Source: Massilia solisilvae (lineage in GTDB: Bacteria > Pseudomonadota > Gammaproteobacteria > Burkholderiales > Burkholderiaceae_D). Taken from it: a stretch of DNA of 64,000 nt. The notes under the pieces were generated by a model. That model had not been told where the DNA came from and ran no database searches. It saw nothing but the letters and a program-made list of their open reading frames with translations. A program made the translations under genes and the position numbers. The stretch spans positions 1-64,000 of the forward strand of contig NZ_JANUGV010000008.1 in the NCBI RefSeq assembly GCF_024753215.1, in the 5' to 3' direction. Positions 36,111 through 44,379 of this stretch are shown in pieces. Positions within the stretch are counted from its first letter, which is position 1. Each line of letters starts with the position of its first letter.

Positions 36111-37895
36111 TTGAAAAACGCTTTCGCCATTGTAACCTTCTCCGGCCTGCTGACGGCGTGCGCCATCACGCCCGGGCAGCATGCCGAGGCGCCGATGCAG
36201 GTCGCCGAACAGCACGCCGCCGCCACGCCCGCCAGGGAGGGCGAGGATGCAGCCGCGCCTGCCGCGGAGAACCTGCCCAACGTCAAGATGTCGAGTGCCA
36301 TGCTGTACCAGTTGATGAAGGCGGAGCTGGAGTTTCGCAAGGGTGACTGGCAGGGACCGTACCTGACCATGCTGAGCCTGGCGCAGCAGACCAAGGACCC
36401 GCGCCTGGCGCGCCGTGCGGCCGAAATGGCGGTCGCCGCCAAGCAGGCCGACGACGCGCTGGCCGCCATCAAGCTGTGGCGCGAGCTCGACCCGAACTCG
36501 GAAGAGGCGAGCCAGTACTACCTGGGCCTGGTGGTCATGTCGGACAACATTGCGCCGGCCGAGGACATCCTCAAGCGCAAGATCGCCGAGGCCACGCCGG
36601 CGACGCGCCCGCTGGTGCTGTTCCAGGCCGAGCAGCTGCTGCTGCGCGCGCCGGACAAGAAGGCCGGCGCCGAGATGCTGCAACGGCTGGTGGCGCCATA
36701 CAGCAACATGATGGAGGCGCATGTGGTGCTGTCGCAGGCCGCCATGGCGCAGGGCGACAAGGCGGGCGCGCTGCGCGAGGCGCAGGCCGCGCTGTCGATG
36801 AAGCCCGACTCCGAAATCGCCGCGCTGACGCTGGCGCAGGCGCTGGAAGACGACGACAAGGTGGCCGAGGTGCTGGAGCGCTTCCTCAAGGCCCATCCCG
36901 ACGCGCGCGACGTGCGCATGGCGTATGCGCGGGTGCTGGTCAACCGCAAGCAGTACGATGCGGCGCGCGGCCAGTTCCTCACGCTGCTCAAGGCGCAGCC
37001 GGACAACCCGGCCACGCTGTATGCGCTGGGCATCCTGTCCACCCAGCTGAACGATTCGAAAGCGGCCGAGGGCTACTTCACCCGCTTCGTGGACCTGGTC
37101 GGCAACGACCCTGACGAAGAACGCGACCCGACGCGCGCGCTCCTGATCCTGTCGCAACTGGCCGAAGATCGTGGCGACCTCAACGCCGCGCTGGCGTGGC
37201 TCGACAAGGTCCAGACCGCAGAGCCGCAGGCCCAGCTGTCGGCCAGCTTGCGCCGCGCGCAGCTGCTGGGCAAGAAGGGCGACGTCGAGGGCGCGCGCAA
37301 GCTGCTCGCAACGCTCAAGCCCGAGGAGCCGGCCGCGCAGGCGCAGGTGGTGATGACCGAATCGGAAGTGCTGCGCAACGCCGGCCGCGTGCTGGAATCG
37401 TTCCAGCTGATGCAGGGCGCGGTGCAGCGCTTCCCGAACAACACCGACTTGCTGTACGACTTTGCGCTGCTGGCCGAAAAAGTGGGCAAGCTGGACGTGA
37501 TGGAAAAATCCTTGCGCGCGGTGATCGCGCAGGCGCCGGACAACCGCCACGCCTACAATGCGCTGGGCTATTCGCTGGCCGAGCGCAACGTGCGTCTGCC
37601 GGAGGCGTACCAGCTGATCGACAAGGCGTTGAAAATGGCGCCGGACGATCCGTTCATCATGGACAGCATGGGCTGGGTGCAGTACCGCATGGGCAACCTG
37701 AAGGAAGCGGAAGCGCAATTGCGCAAGGCGTATGCGCTGCGCAGCGATCCCGAGATTGCGGTGCACCTGGGCGAAGTGCTGTGGGCGCAGGGACGCAAGG
37801 CCGACGCGCAAACGCTGTGGCGCGAGGCCAAGGGCAAGGATCCGCAGAACGACACGCTCAGGAGCACGCTCGAGCGCTTGCACGTCGCGCTTTAG
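36111..37895 (+). CDS. TPR-repeat outer-membrane-type lipoprotein
   Basis: A 594-residue TPR protein. I prefer the TTG at 36111 because it opens a lipoprotein signal, LKNAFAIVTFSGLLTACAIT, with lipobox LLTAC. A -10-like TAGAAT lies upstream at 36074-36079. The ATG at 36012 would add 33 polar residues before the signal and overlap the mutM start. About ten TPR-like helix pairs follow, for example NPATLYALGILSTQLNDSKAAEGYF, NRHAYNALGYSLAERNVRLPEAYQLI and DPFIMDSMGWVQYRMGNLKEAEAQL. Similar proteins sit upstream of lolB in many Betaproteobacteria. The function is unknown; a scaffold in envelope assembly is plausible. Confidence 0.88.
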   Translation: MKNAFAIVTFSGLLTACAITPGQHAEAPMQVAEQHAAATPAREGEDAAAPAAENLPNVKMSSAMLYQLMKAELEFRKGDWQGPYLTMLSLAQQTKDPRLARRAAEMAVAAKQADDALAAIKLWRELDPNSEEASQYYLGLVVMSDNIAPAEDILKRKIAEATPATRPLVLFQAEQLLLRAPDKKAGAEMLQRLVAPYSNMMEAHVVLSQAAMAQGDKAGALREAQAALSMKPDSEIAALTLAQALEDDDKVAEVLERFLKAHPDARDVRMAYARVLVNRKQYDAARGQFLTLLKAQPDNPATLYALGILSTQLNDSKAAEGYFTRFVDLVGNDPDEERDPTRALLILSQLAEDRGDLNAALAWLDKVQTAEPQAQLSASLRRAQLLGKKGDVEGARKLLATLKPEEPAAQAQVVMTESEVLRNAGRVLESFQLMQGAVQRFPNNTDLLYDFALLAEKVGKLDVMEKSLRAVIAQAPDNRHAYNALGYSLAERNVRLPEAYQLIDKALKMAPDDPFIMDSMGWVQYRMGNLKEAEAQLRKAYALRSDPEIAVHLGEVLWAQGRKADAQTLWREAKGKDPQNDTLRSTLERLHVAL

Positions 37896-37915
37896 AAAAC
37901 CACCTCCTGATGAGT

Positions 37916-38008
37916 CGTCGTCCCCGCGAACGCGGGGACCCATGCCGAGCGTGCGCTCAGGTGCCCTATGGGTTCCCGCCAAGGCGGACGGCCAGTCCGG
38001 GAACGACG
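37916..38008. repeat. Dispersed palindromic repeat, family A copy 3
   Basis: The left arm starts CGTCGTCCCCGCGAACGCGG with CCATGCCGAG after it. The right arm is CTATGGGTTCCCGCCAAGGC ending GGGAACGACG, as in copy 1. The centre is shorter than in copies 1 and 2. It lies between the TPR lipoprotein gene and lolB, in the same direction as both. Confidence 0.85.
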
Positions 38009-38056
38009 ATTAAATGCTAACGACTAGCGGTAAGGCCGCATCTCGTGACAAGACCA

Positions 38057-38653
38057 ATGCTACCAACCCGACACCTGACCATCATCGCCTTCGCCGCCGC
38101 ATTGAGCGGTTGCGCCACCAGCACCGCCAGCCTCTCGCACGCGCCAGTTGCGGCTTACCGCGAGAGCATCGACCTGGACGGCCGCCTGTCCGTGAACTAC
38201 CAGAAGGATGGCCAGCCGCAGTCGCTGACCGGCAACTTCAACTGGGTGCAGCGCCCCGGCCGCATCGACGTGAGCCTGGCATCGCCGCTCGGGCAGACCA
38301 TTGCGACCATCGCCGTGACACCGGGCGAAGCCACGCTGACCCAGGCCGGCCACGAGCCTGTCGTGGCCGCCGACATCGACGAGCTGACCGCGCGCACGCT
38401 GGGCTGGGAACTGCCGGTTTCCGGCCTGCGCGACTGGCTTCAGGGCTATGCCACGGATGCGCACGGCAAACGCTTCACCGCGTCGCCCGCCGCGAACACC
38501 GTGTTCACCAAGGACGGCTGGCGCCTGCGCTTTGTGTCCTGGCAGGACGAAAACGCGGCGCATCCGGTGCCCAGCCGCATCGACGCCCAGCGCAGCGCCA
38601 CGGCCACCAGCGACGAGCTGGAAATTCGTATCGTGATCTCGCCGGTGAGCTGA
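38057..38653 (+). CDS. lolB: Outer-membrane lipoprotein receptor LolB
   Basis: A 198-residue outer-membrane lipoprotein that takes lipoproteins from periplasmic LolA and inserts them into the outer membrane. The signal and lipobox are IIAFAAALSGC. LolB-type features follow: DGRLSVNYQKDGQPQSLTGNFNWVQRPGRIDVSLASPLGQTIATI, and the WELPVSGLRDWLQG motif. I use the ATG at 38057; a GTG at 38045 would add four residues. TGATG joins its stop to ispE, as in many Betaproteobacteria. Confidence 0.94.
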   Translation: MLPTRHLTIIAFAAALSGCATSTASLSHAPVAAYRESIDLDGRLSVNYQKDGQPQSLTGNFNWVQRPGRIDVSLASPLGQTIATIAVTPGEATLTQAGHEPVVAADIDELTARTLGWELPVSGLRDWLQGYATDAHGKRFTASPAANTVFTKDGWRLRFVSWQDENAAHPVPSRIDAQRSATATSDELEIRIVISPVS

Positions 38654-39558
38654 TGGCAAGAACTTCACTGCACAACTGCCCGGCGCCGGCAAAACTGAAC
38701 CTGTTCCTGCACGTGACCGGTCGCCGGCCGGATGGCTATCACCTGCTGCAAAGCGTGTTCCAGCTGATCGACCGCGCCGACACGCTGCATTTCGACCTGC
38801 GCGATGACGGCCGCATCGTGCGCACCACCGAGGTGCCGGGCGTGCCGCAGGAACAGGACCTGATCGTGCGCGCGCTGCACCTGCTGGCCGATGAATACCG
38901 GCGCCGCCACGGCCGCGCCGCGCCCGGCATGGACGTGGCGATCGACAAGATCCTGCCGATGGGTGGCGGCCTGGGCGGCGGTTCTTCCGACGCGGCCACG
39001 GCGCTGATGGTGGCCAACCACCTGTGGCAGGCCGGGTTGTCGCGCGACGAGCTGATGGCGCTGGGCTTGCCGCTTGGCGCCGACATTCCGTTCTTCGTCT
39101 TTGGCGAGACCGCTTTTGCCGAGGGCGTGGGCGAGGCTTTGCAGAGCGTTCCGGGGCCGGATTGCTGGTACGTGGTGCTCGAGCCAGGGGTATCGGTGCC
39201 GACCCCGGCGATTTTTGGTGCGGCAGATTTGACACGCGATTCAAAACCGGTCACAATATCGGACTTTTCCAGATACCAGTCGGTCCACAACGAGCCCGTT
39301 GGTTTCGGAAAAAACGATCTGCAAGCAGTAGCAGCCCGCTTGTTCCCGCCGGTAGCCGAGGCGGTGGAATGGCTGGGTCGTTACGGGCGAGCCAGGATGA
39401 CTGGCTCAGGGGCGTGTGTGTTCTGCGCGCTTTCCAGCGAAAGCAAAGCCGACGACGTGCTGGCGCAAGTGCCGGCAAAGTGGAAGGCGTGGAAAGCCAA
39501 GTCGCTGGCACAGCATCCGCTGAAATCGCTCTTGCAAGATCGGTGTGTTGTAGAATAA
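38653..39558 (+). CDS. ispE: 4-diphosphocytidyl-2-C-methyl-D-erythritol kinase
   Basis: A 301-residue GHMP kinase of the non-mevalonate isoprenoid pathway. The N-terminal motif is PAPAKLNLFLHVTGRRPDGYH, the glycine-rich ATP loop is PMGGGLGGGSSDAATAL, and the third GHMP motif is ARMTGSGACVFC. I start at the ATG at 38653, which overlaps the lolB stop by one base. Its end contains the probable promoter of the tRNA-Gln/prs unit. Confidence 0.96.
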   Translation: MARTSLHNCPAPAKLNLFLHVTGRRPDGYHLLQSVFQLIDRADTLHFDLRDDGRIVRTTEVPGVPQEQDLIVRALHLLADEYRRRHGRAAPGMDVAIDKILPMGGGLGGGSSDAATALMVANHLWQAGLSRDELMALGLPLGADIPFFVFGETAFAEGVGEALQSVPGPDCWYVVLEPGVSVPTPAIFGAADLTRDSKPVTISDFSRYQSVHNEPVGFGKNDLQAVAARLFPPVAEAVEWLGRYGRARMTGSGACVFCALSSESKADDVLAQVPAKWKAWKAKSLAQHPLKSLLQDRCVVE

Positions 39559-39561
39559 AAT
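39532..39561 (+). promoter_or_regulatory. Promoter candidate for tRNA-Gln and prs
   Basis: TTGCAA (39532-39537) and TAAAAT (39556-39561) are 18 bases apart, overlapping the end of ispE. An alternative -10 is TAGAAT at 39551-39556 but the spacing to TTGCAA is then too short. The tRNA begins about 60 bases further. Confidence 0.45.
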
Positions 39562-39625
39562 TTTGCCTGTCGTTGCAATCGACGAGAAATCTCACCGAAA
39601 GTAACGGCAAGCAGTTCAGTTGCGT

Positions 39626-39702
39626 AGGGGAATCGCCAAGTTGGTTAAGGCACCGGATTTTGATTCCGGCATTCCAAGGTTCGAATCCTTGTTCCCCTGC
39701 CA
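39626..39702 (+). tRNA. tRNA-Gln (anticodon UUG)
   Basis: A 77-base cloverleaf with encoded CCA. The acceptor stem AGGGGAA (39626-39632) pairs with TTCCCCT (39692-39698), G is the discriminator and CCA is 39700-39702. The anticodon stem CCGGA/TCCGG encloses a loop with TTG at 39660-39662. The T arm has GGTTCGAATCC. Position between ispE and prs is conserved in Betaproteobacteria. Confidence 0.97.
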
Positions 39703-39786
39703 TTCGTTTGGCCTGGCTGTCGATGCAGGATGCGTCCAGCAGGCAAAACCCGGTGGAGCTACTCCCTGGTCCATCCTTTTAAATAG

Positions 39787-39810
39787 CATCAGCCGGTCCG
39801 CCGGCTGATG
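39787..39810 (+). promoter_or_regulatory. Perfect hairpin in the prs leader
   Basis: CATCAGCCGG (39787-39796) pairs with CCGGCTGATG (39801-39810) around TCCG, a UNCG-type stable tetraloop. It lies between tRNA-Gln and prs, 39 bases before the prs ATG, with no T-run. It could mark tRNA 3' processing, protect the prs mRNA, or be a weak attenuator. Confidence 0.5.
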
Positions 39811-39849
39811 GCGTTTCAAGTGTCAACGAAATCTCTTAGGACTCCCCAC

Positions 39850-40800
39850 ATGGCTTACGAAAACCTGATGGTTTTTACCGGCAATGCCAATCCGGCGCTA
39901 GCAGAGGGGGTCGCAAAAAACCTCGGTATACCTCTCGGTAAGGCAGTCGTCTCGAAGTTCTCGGACGGCGAAGTGATGGTCGAAATCAACGAGAACGTCC
40001 GCGGCAAGGACGTGTTCGTGCTGCAATCGACCTGCGCGCCGACCAACGACAACCTGATGGAAATCATGCTGATGGTTGACGCTCTCAAGCGCGCCTCGGC
40101 AGGGCGCATCACCGCCGCCATCCCTTACTTCGGCTACGCCCGCCAGGACCGCCGCCCGCGTTCGGCGCGTGTGGCGATCTCGGCCAAAGTCGTGGCCAAC
40201 ATGCTGGAAGAAGCCGGCGTCGAGCGCGTCCTGATCATGGACCTGCACGCCGACCAGATCCAGGGCTTCTTCGACATCCCGGTCGATAACATTTACGCTT
40301 CGCCGATCCTGCTGGGCGACCTGCAGCGCAAGAACTACGACGACCTGCTGGTCGTATCGCCGGACGTCGGCGGCGTGGTGCGTGCCCGTGCGCTGGCCAA
40401 GCGCCTGGGCTGCGACCTGGCGATCATCGACAAGCGCCGCCCGAAGGCGAACGTGTCGGAAGTCATGAACATCATCGGTGAAGTCGAAGGCCGCAACTGC
40501 GTGATCATGGACGACATGGTCGACACCGCAGGCACGCTGACCAAGGCCGCCGAAGTGCTGAAAGAGCGCGGCGCCAAGAAGGTGGTGGCGTACTGCACGC
40601 ACCCGGTGCTGTCGGGTCCTGCAATCGAGCGCATCTCGAACTCGCCGCTGGACGAGCTGGTCGTCACCGATACCATTCCGCTGACCGCTGCCGGGCAGGC
40701 CTGCAGCAAGATCCGCCAGCTGACCTGCGCACCGCTGCTGGCCGAAACCTTCAAGCGGATCGTGAAGGGCGACTCGGTGATGTCGCTGTTCTCCGAGTAA
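39850..40800 (+). CDS. prs: Ribose-phosphate pyrophosphokinase (PRPP synthetase)
   Basis: A 316-residue cytoplasmic enzyme that makes PRPP from ribose 5-phosphate and ATP, for purine, pyrimidine, His and Trp synthesis. The start MAYENLMVFTGNANPALAEGVA matches the family; an upstream ATG at 39808 lies in the leader hairpin. Motifs are RQDRRPRSARVAISAK (catalytic flexible loop region), DLHADQIQGFF, and the PRPP loop VIMDDMVDTAGTL. Length is normal. rplY and pth follow on the same strand. Confidence 0.97.
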   Translation: MAYENLMVFTGNANPALAEGVAKNLGIPLGKAVVSKFSDGEVMVEINENVRGKDVFVLQSTCAPTNDNLMEIMLMVDALKRASAGRITAAIPYFGYARQDRRPRSARVAISAKVVANMLEEAGVERVLIMDLHADQIQGFFDIPVDNIYASPILLGDLQRKNYDDLLVVSPDVGGVVRARALAKRLGCDLAIIDKRRPKANVSEVMNIIGEVEGRNCVIMDDMVDTAGTLTKAAEVLKERGAKKVVAYCTHPVLSGPAIERISNSPLDELVVTDTIPLTAAGQACSKIRQLTCAPLLAETFKRIVKGDSVMSLFSE

Positions 40801-40820
40801 GCAGCACTGAAACAATCGCG

Positions 40821-40848
40821 CGGCGCGCAGGGTGGGCCTTGCGCGCCG
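40821..40848 (+). terminator. GC-rich hairpin after prs
   Basis: CGGCGCGCA (40821-40829) pairs with TGCGCGCCG (40840-40848) around a 10-base loop, 20 bases after the prs stop. There is no T-tract, so termination is uncertain. The rest of the 189-base gap holds the rplY leader with no clear promoter. Confidence 0.4.
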
Positions 40849-40989
40849 TTGTAGTATCCGGATTTTCTTGAGCGCGTCGCGCTCGAGCCCTGGCAGTCCC
40901 TGGTCGCGGGGATTGCCGCAAACCCTGGGCCACGGGCCGCGGACACGGTGTCCCGGCAGTCGAGCCCGTTCATTTTTTTGGAGTGTTCC

Positions 40990-41592
40990 ATGAAAGTAGT
41001 CGCATTTGCACGCACCCAGCAGGGCACCGGAGCGAGCCGCCGCCTGCGCAACGCCGGCCAGACCCCGGGCATCATCTACGGTGGCAAGGAAGCCCCGCAA
41101 CTGATCGCCCTGGATGGCAACGCGTTGTTCCACGCGCTCAAGAAAGAAGCTTTCCACGGTTCGATCCTGGACATGGAAGTGGACGGCCAGACCCAGCAAG
41201 TCCTGCTGCGCGACTTCCAGATGCACGCATTCAAGCCGATGGTCATGCACGCTGACTTCCAGCGCGTCGATGCATCGCAGAAGATCCACACCAAGGTCGC
41301 CCTGCACTTCGTCAACGCCGAAGCTTCGCCGGCCGTCAAGTTCGGTGGCGCGATCGTGTCGCACGTGCTGAACGAACTGGAAATCGAATGCCTGCCGGGC
41401 CAGCTGCCGGAGTTCATCACCGTTGACCTGTCGAAGATGGAAGCCGGCGGCTCGATCCACACCGGCGACCTGGCACTGCCGACCGGCGTGAAAGCGCTGA
41501 CCCACGGCCAGAACCTGACCGTCGCCACCGCATCGGTGCCGGCTGGCGCCGCTGCCGCGGAAGCTGCTGCTGCTGCCGAAGAGCAGAAGTAA
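40990..41592 (+). CDS. rplY: 50S ribosomal protein L25/general stress protein Ctc
   Basis: A 200-residue L25 of the long Ctc type, which binds 5S rRNA. The N-terminal L25 domain contains ASRRLRNAGQTPGIIYGGKEAP and VLLRDFQMHAFKPMVMHADFQRV. The C-terminal TL5-like domain follows (about 95-185). The tail is Ala/Glu-rich. GGAG lies at 40980-40983 before the ATG at 40990. It is followed by a strong terminator. Confidence 0.96.
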   Translation: MKVVAFARTQQGTGASRRLRNAGQTPGIIYGGKEAPQLIALDGNALFHALKKEAFHGSILDMEVDGQTQQVLLRDFQMHAFKPMVMHADFQRVDASQKIHTKVALHFVNAEASPAVKFGGAIVSHVLNELEIECLPGQLPEFITVDLSKMEAGGSIHTGDLALPTGVKALTHGQNLTVATASVPAGAAAAEAAAAAEEQK

Positions 41593-41627
41593 ACCTGCCG
41601 CCGCCTCGATGCGGCTTGCAGACAAAA

Positions 41628-41657
41628 CCCGCCGCGCTGTGCCCGGCGGGTTTTTTT
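41628..41657 (+). terminator. Rho-independent terminator after rplY
   Basis: CCCGCCG (41628-41634) pairs with CGGCGGG (41644-41650), followed by seven T (41651-41657) and preceded by AAAA. Confidence 0.92.
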
Positions 41658-41711
41658 ATGGTGCCCATCGGCCTTTGCGATAATTAACTTTTCCAAGATT
41701 CATCTCGACCC

Positions 41712-42296
41712 ATGTCCATTCGCCTGATCGTCGGCCTTGGCAATCCCGGCCCGGAATACGAACAAACCCGCCACAATGCCGGCTTCTGGCTGGTCGATAA
41801 CCTGGCCAACACGCTGCCCGGCTGCCGCCTGCAGCGCGAAGCGCGCTTTAACGGCATGGTGGCCAAGACGGCGATCGCCGGCAACGAGGTATGGCTGCTG
41901 GAGCCGCTGACCTTCATGAACCGCTCCGGCCAGTCGGTCGGCACGCTGGCGCGCTTTTTCAAGATCAAGCCGGACGAAGTGCTGGTCGTGCACGACGAGC
42001 TCGACATTCCACCCGGCGTGGCCAAGCTCAAGAAGGGCGGCTCGTCGGGTGGCCATAACGGCCTGAAGGACATCACGGCGGCACTGGGCACGCAGGACTA
42101 CTGGCGCCTGCGCCTGGGCATTGGCCATCCGCGCAGCATGAACCTGCAGCAGGCGGTCGCGGACTTCGTGTTGCACCGGCCGCGCCGCGAAGAGCAGGTG
42201 CTGATCGAGGAGTCGATCGACAAGAGCCTGCGCATCATTCCGCTCGCCGTGGAGGGCAAGTTCGACGTGGCGATGATGCAGCTGCATACCGCGTAG
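41712..42296 (+). CDS. pth: Peptidyl-tRNA hydrolase
   Basis: A 194-residue enzyme that frees tRNA from prematurely released peptidyl-tRNA. Signatures are GLGNPGPEYEQTRHNAGFW (catalytic His) and VVHDELDIPPG (catalytic Asp), then KKGGSSGGHNGLKD and WRLRLGIGHP. Length is normal. It lies after the rplY terminator, so a promoter is expected in 41658-41711, where GCGATAATTAACTTTTCC is the only AT-rich stretch. Confidence 0.97.
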   Translation: MSIRLIVGLGNPGPEYEQTRHNAGFWLVDNLANTLPGCRLQREARFNGMVAKTAIAGNEVWLLEPLTFMNRSGQSVGTLARFFKIKPDEVLVVHDELDIPPGVAKLKKGGSSGGHNGLKDITAALGTQDYWRLRLGIGHPRSMNLQQAVADFVLHRPRREEQVLIEESIDKSLRIIPLAVEGKFDVAMMQLHTA

Positions 42297-42370
42297 CACA
42301 CTGGCGAGATCCGCCCAGCCCGGGGCGGCGTTCGGCACCAGTGCCTGTCCACGCCGTGCACGCGCTCGTT

Positions 42371-42401
42371 GAACGCGTGGGCAGCAAGCTGCCCGCCCTA
42401 C
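42371..42401. repeat. Degenerate family B repeat (half element)
   Basis: GAACGCGTGGGCAGCAAGCT followed by GCCCGCCCTAC matches the right half of the family B copies at 31958 and 35069. The left half (42312-42370) has decayed and keeps only fragments such as GTCCACGCCG. It lies between convergent pth and the DUF3857 gene. Confidence 0.75.
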
Positions 42402-42421
42402 CATTGCGGTTGAGGCGTTTG

Positions 42422-44272
42422 TCAGGTGCCGGTCACCACCACCTGGCCGCGCAGGTCGCGCATCATGCGGTCCAATAGCGGCTGCATGCGCTTGTACTCC
42501 GCCGCCGCGCACACCACGCCCTCATGTGCGAAACGCAGGCTGCGCTTGATGAGCACCGTGTTGCCCTTGCGGACGTACGTGGCGCGGTAGGTGAAGTTGC
42601 GGTCGTTGATCGTCAGGTCCTTGGGCACGGCCACCACGCGCAAGCTTTTTGGAAAGCTGTAGCCCAGTTCGTCCTCGGCCTGCACCGGCGGGCAAACGAA
42701 GTCCTGGCGCCGCTCTTTTTCCTGCGCCATCTCGAACAGCTTTTCGCCCAGCCCGCCCCAGAAGCTGAAACTGGTGGACAGCCCGACCGGCCCCGGCAGG
42801 TTGACGAAGCTGTCGCTCGTACCCGAGAACGACATGCTGTATTCGTCGGCGTTGCCGTCCGTGATGCCGGGATCGAACACGCCCGAACCCTTCTGGCCCA
42901 GGCCCTGCAGCATGCGCTGCACGAACTGTTCGCGGTCGGCCTGGCGCGTGTCGCGCACCGCCTGCCGGTAGGGCTCGGCAATCGCGCCGGAGGTGGTCTT
43001 GCTGACCTTGAACCGGCTGCGCCCGTCGGCGAGCACGTCGAACCAGGTGGCGGTCCGGTTGCGCTGCGGCTGGCGCGATGGCGTGCTGGCCAGCGTGCCG
43101 GTGTGTACCAGCAGCACCGGCTTGCCAAGGTCGCTTGCCGGCAGGTAGCCGGCCGAGACCGATTCGGCCGTGGAATCAAGGTACAGGTCCAGGTCCGGCA
43201 GGTAGTTGATCATGTGGTTGAAGATGCCCAGCGTGGGCGTGCGCGGCAGCCGATAGGCGTTGGCGCTGTTGATGAGCGCCGGCGTGCTGTCGATGCCGGC
43301 TGCGGCCAGCAGCGCCTGCAGCAGCACAGCGTGGTCCTTGCAGTCGCCGTAGCGGTTGCGCAGCACGGTGCTGGCGGGATGCGGCACGACGCCGCCAGGC
43401 CCGACATACACGCCCACGTAGCGGATGTTGTGGCGCACCCATTCGGACAGTGCGAGCGCTTTGGCGCGCGGGTCGGCCAGCCCCGCGGTGAGCTGGTGCG
43501 CAAGGGCGGTGATGCCGTCGTCGGCATCCGCCGTGCCGGCGGCCAGCTCGCGGAACGCCTGGGCAAAGGCCGCGTAGTCGCGGAAGGTCGAGACCGACAG
43601 CCGCTTGCCGTAGTCAAAGTAGCTGACCGAGCTGGTTTCGATGCGCGCGTTCTCGCCGGGGACGTAACGCCAGCGGTAGCGCTTGCGGCCGGGCGGGTCT
43701 TCGGCAGGCAGCGGCACGAAGCCGACCGCGTCCGCGTACACCGGCATCGACGCCGGCATGTCGTAGATGAGCTCGAACTGTTCGTTCGGGTAGAACTCGG
43801 CCGCTGACAGGTCTTCGAACTGGCCCGGAAACAGTGGCGTGTGGCGGTGCACGACGTAGCGCACCACCAGCTGGTCGCCCTGCGCTACCTGCGGGAACAC
43901 GACCACCTTGACCCGCGTGTCCTGGAACATGGGCGCGTCCGCCGATGCGCTCTCCTGCTGGTCGCGCACCTGCGCCGGCTCGACCGCGATGCGCGCGCCG
44001 TCCGGCTTTTGCGTGTAGGCCTGGACCGAGAGCACCTCGTCCAGCGTTTTGTTGTAGGTGATGTAGTACTGGCTGTGCGACTGCACCGCGCGCTGCTGCG
44101 CGATGGTGCGCGCATTGTCCACCGTGAGCGTGTAGCTGCCGTCCGGCTCGACCACGAAATGCTGGATGTATTTGTTGACGACCACCGACGGGTCGGTGCC
44201 GGTGTCGTGCGCGAGCGCGCGGCCGCACAGTGCAAGGAGCACGAACAGCATTGCGGCCAGTTGAGCTCGCAT
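42422..44272 (-). CDS. DUF3857 and transglutaminase-like exported protein
   Basis: A 616-residue exported protein. I start at the ATG at 44272 (GGAGG just upstream), which opens a signal peptide ending GRALAHD. DUF3857 covers about residues 40-215 (VVVNKYIQHFVVEPDGSYTLTVDNA). A transglutaminase-like domain is near 250-370, with the catalytic Cys in RYGDCKDHAVLL and later His/Asp candidates in PTLGIFNHMINYLPDLDLYLDSTAE. A C-terminal beta region ends the chain. Such proteins are common in Proteobacteria and Bacteroidetes; the substrate is unknown. It diverges from the patatin-like gene across 107 bases. Confidence 0.88.
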   Translation of the reverse strand: MRAQLAAMLFVLLALCGRALAHDTGTDPSVVVNKYIQHFVVEPDGSYTLTVDNARTIAQQRAVQSHSQYYITYNKTLDEVLSVQAYTQKPDGARIAVEPAQVRDQQESASADAPMFQDTRVKVVVFPQVAQGDQLVVRYVVHRHTPLFPGQFEDLSAAEFYPNEQFELIYDMPASMPVYADAVGFVPLPAEDPPGRKRYRWRYVPGENARIETSSVSYFDYGKRLSVSTFRDYAAFAQAFRELAAGTADADDGITALAHQLTAGLADPRAKALALSEWVRHNIRYVGVYVGPGGVVPHPASTVLRNRYGDCKDHAVLLQALLAAAGIDSTPALINSANAYRLPRTPTLGIFNHMINYLPDLDLYLDSTAESVSAGYLPASDLGKPVLLVHTGTLASTPSRQPQRNRTATWFDVLADGRSRFKVSKTTSGAIAEPYRQAVRDTRQADREQFVQRMLQGLGQKGSGVFDPGITDGNADEYSMSFSGTSDSFVNLPGPVGLSTSFSFWGGLGEKLFEMAQEKERRQDFVCPPVQAEDELGYSFPKSLRVVAVPKDLTINDRNFTYRATYVRKGNTVLIKRSLRFAHEGVVCAAAEYKRMQPLLDRMMRDLRGQVVVTGT

Positions 44273-44379
44273 GGGACCTCCGGAACATGAACGGATGAGC
44301 AGAGCAAACCATGTTACGCAGCTCACGCATTTGACGCTTGAGCCGGCGCAAGCGCGGTCTTCCTGCGATAATTCCGGTC

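Noticed and set aside
40849..40989. Possible riboswitch or ribosomal-protein leader before rplY
   Set aside because: A short GAGCGCG/CGCGCTC pair is visible but no known leader motif; the evidence is too weak.
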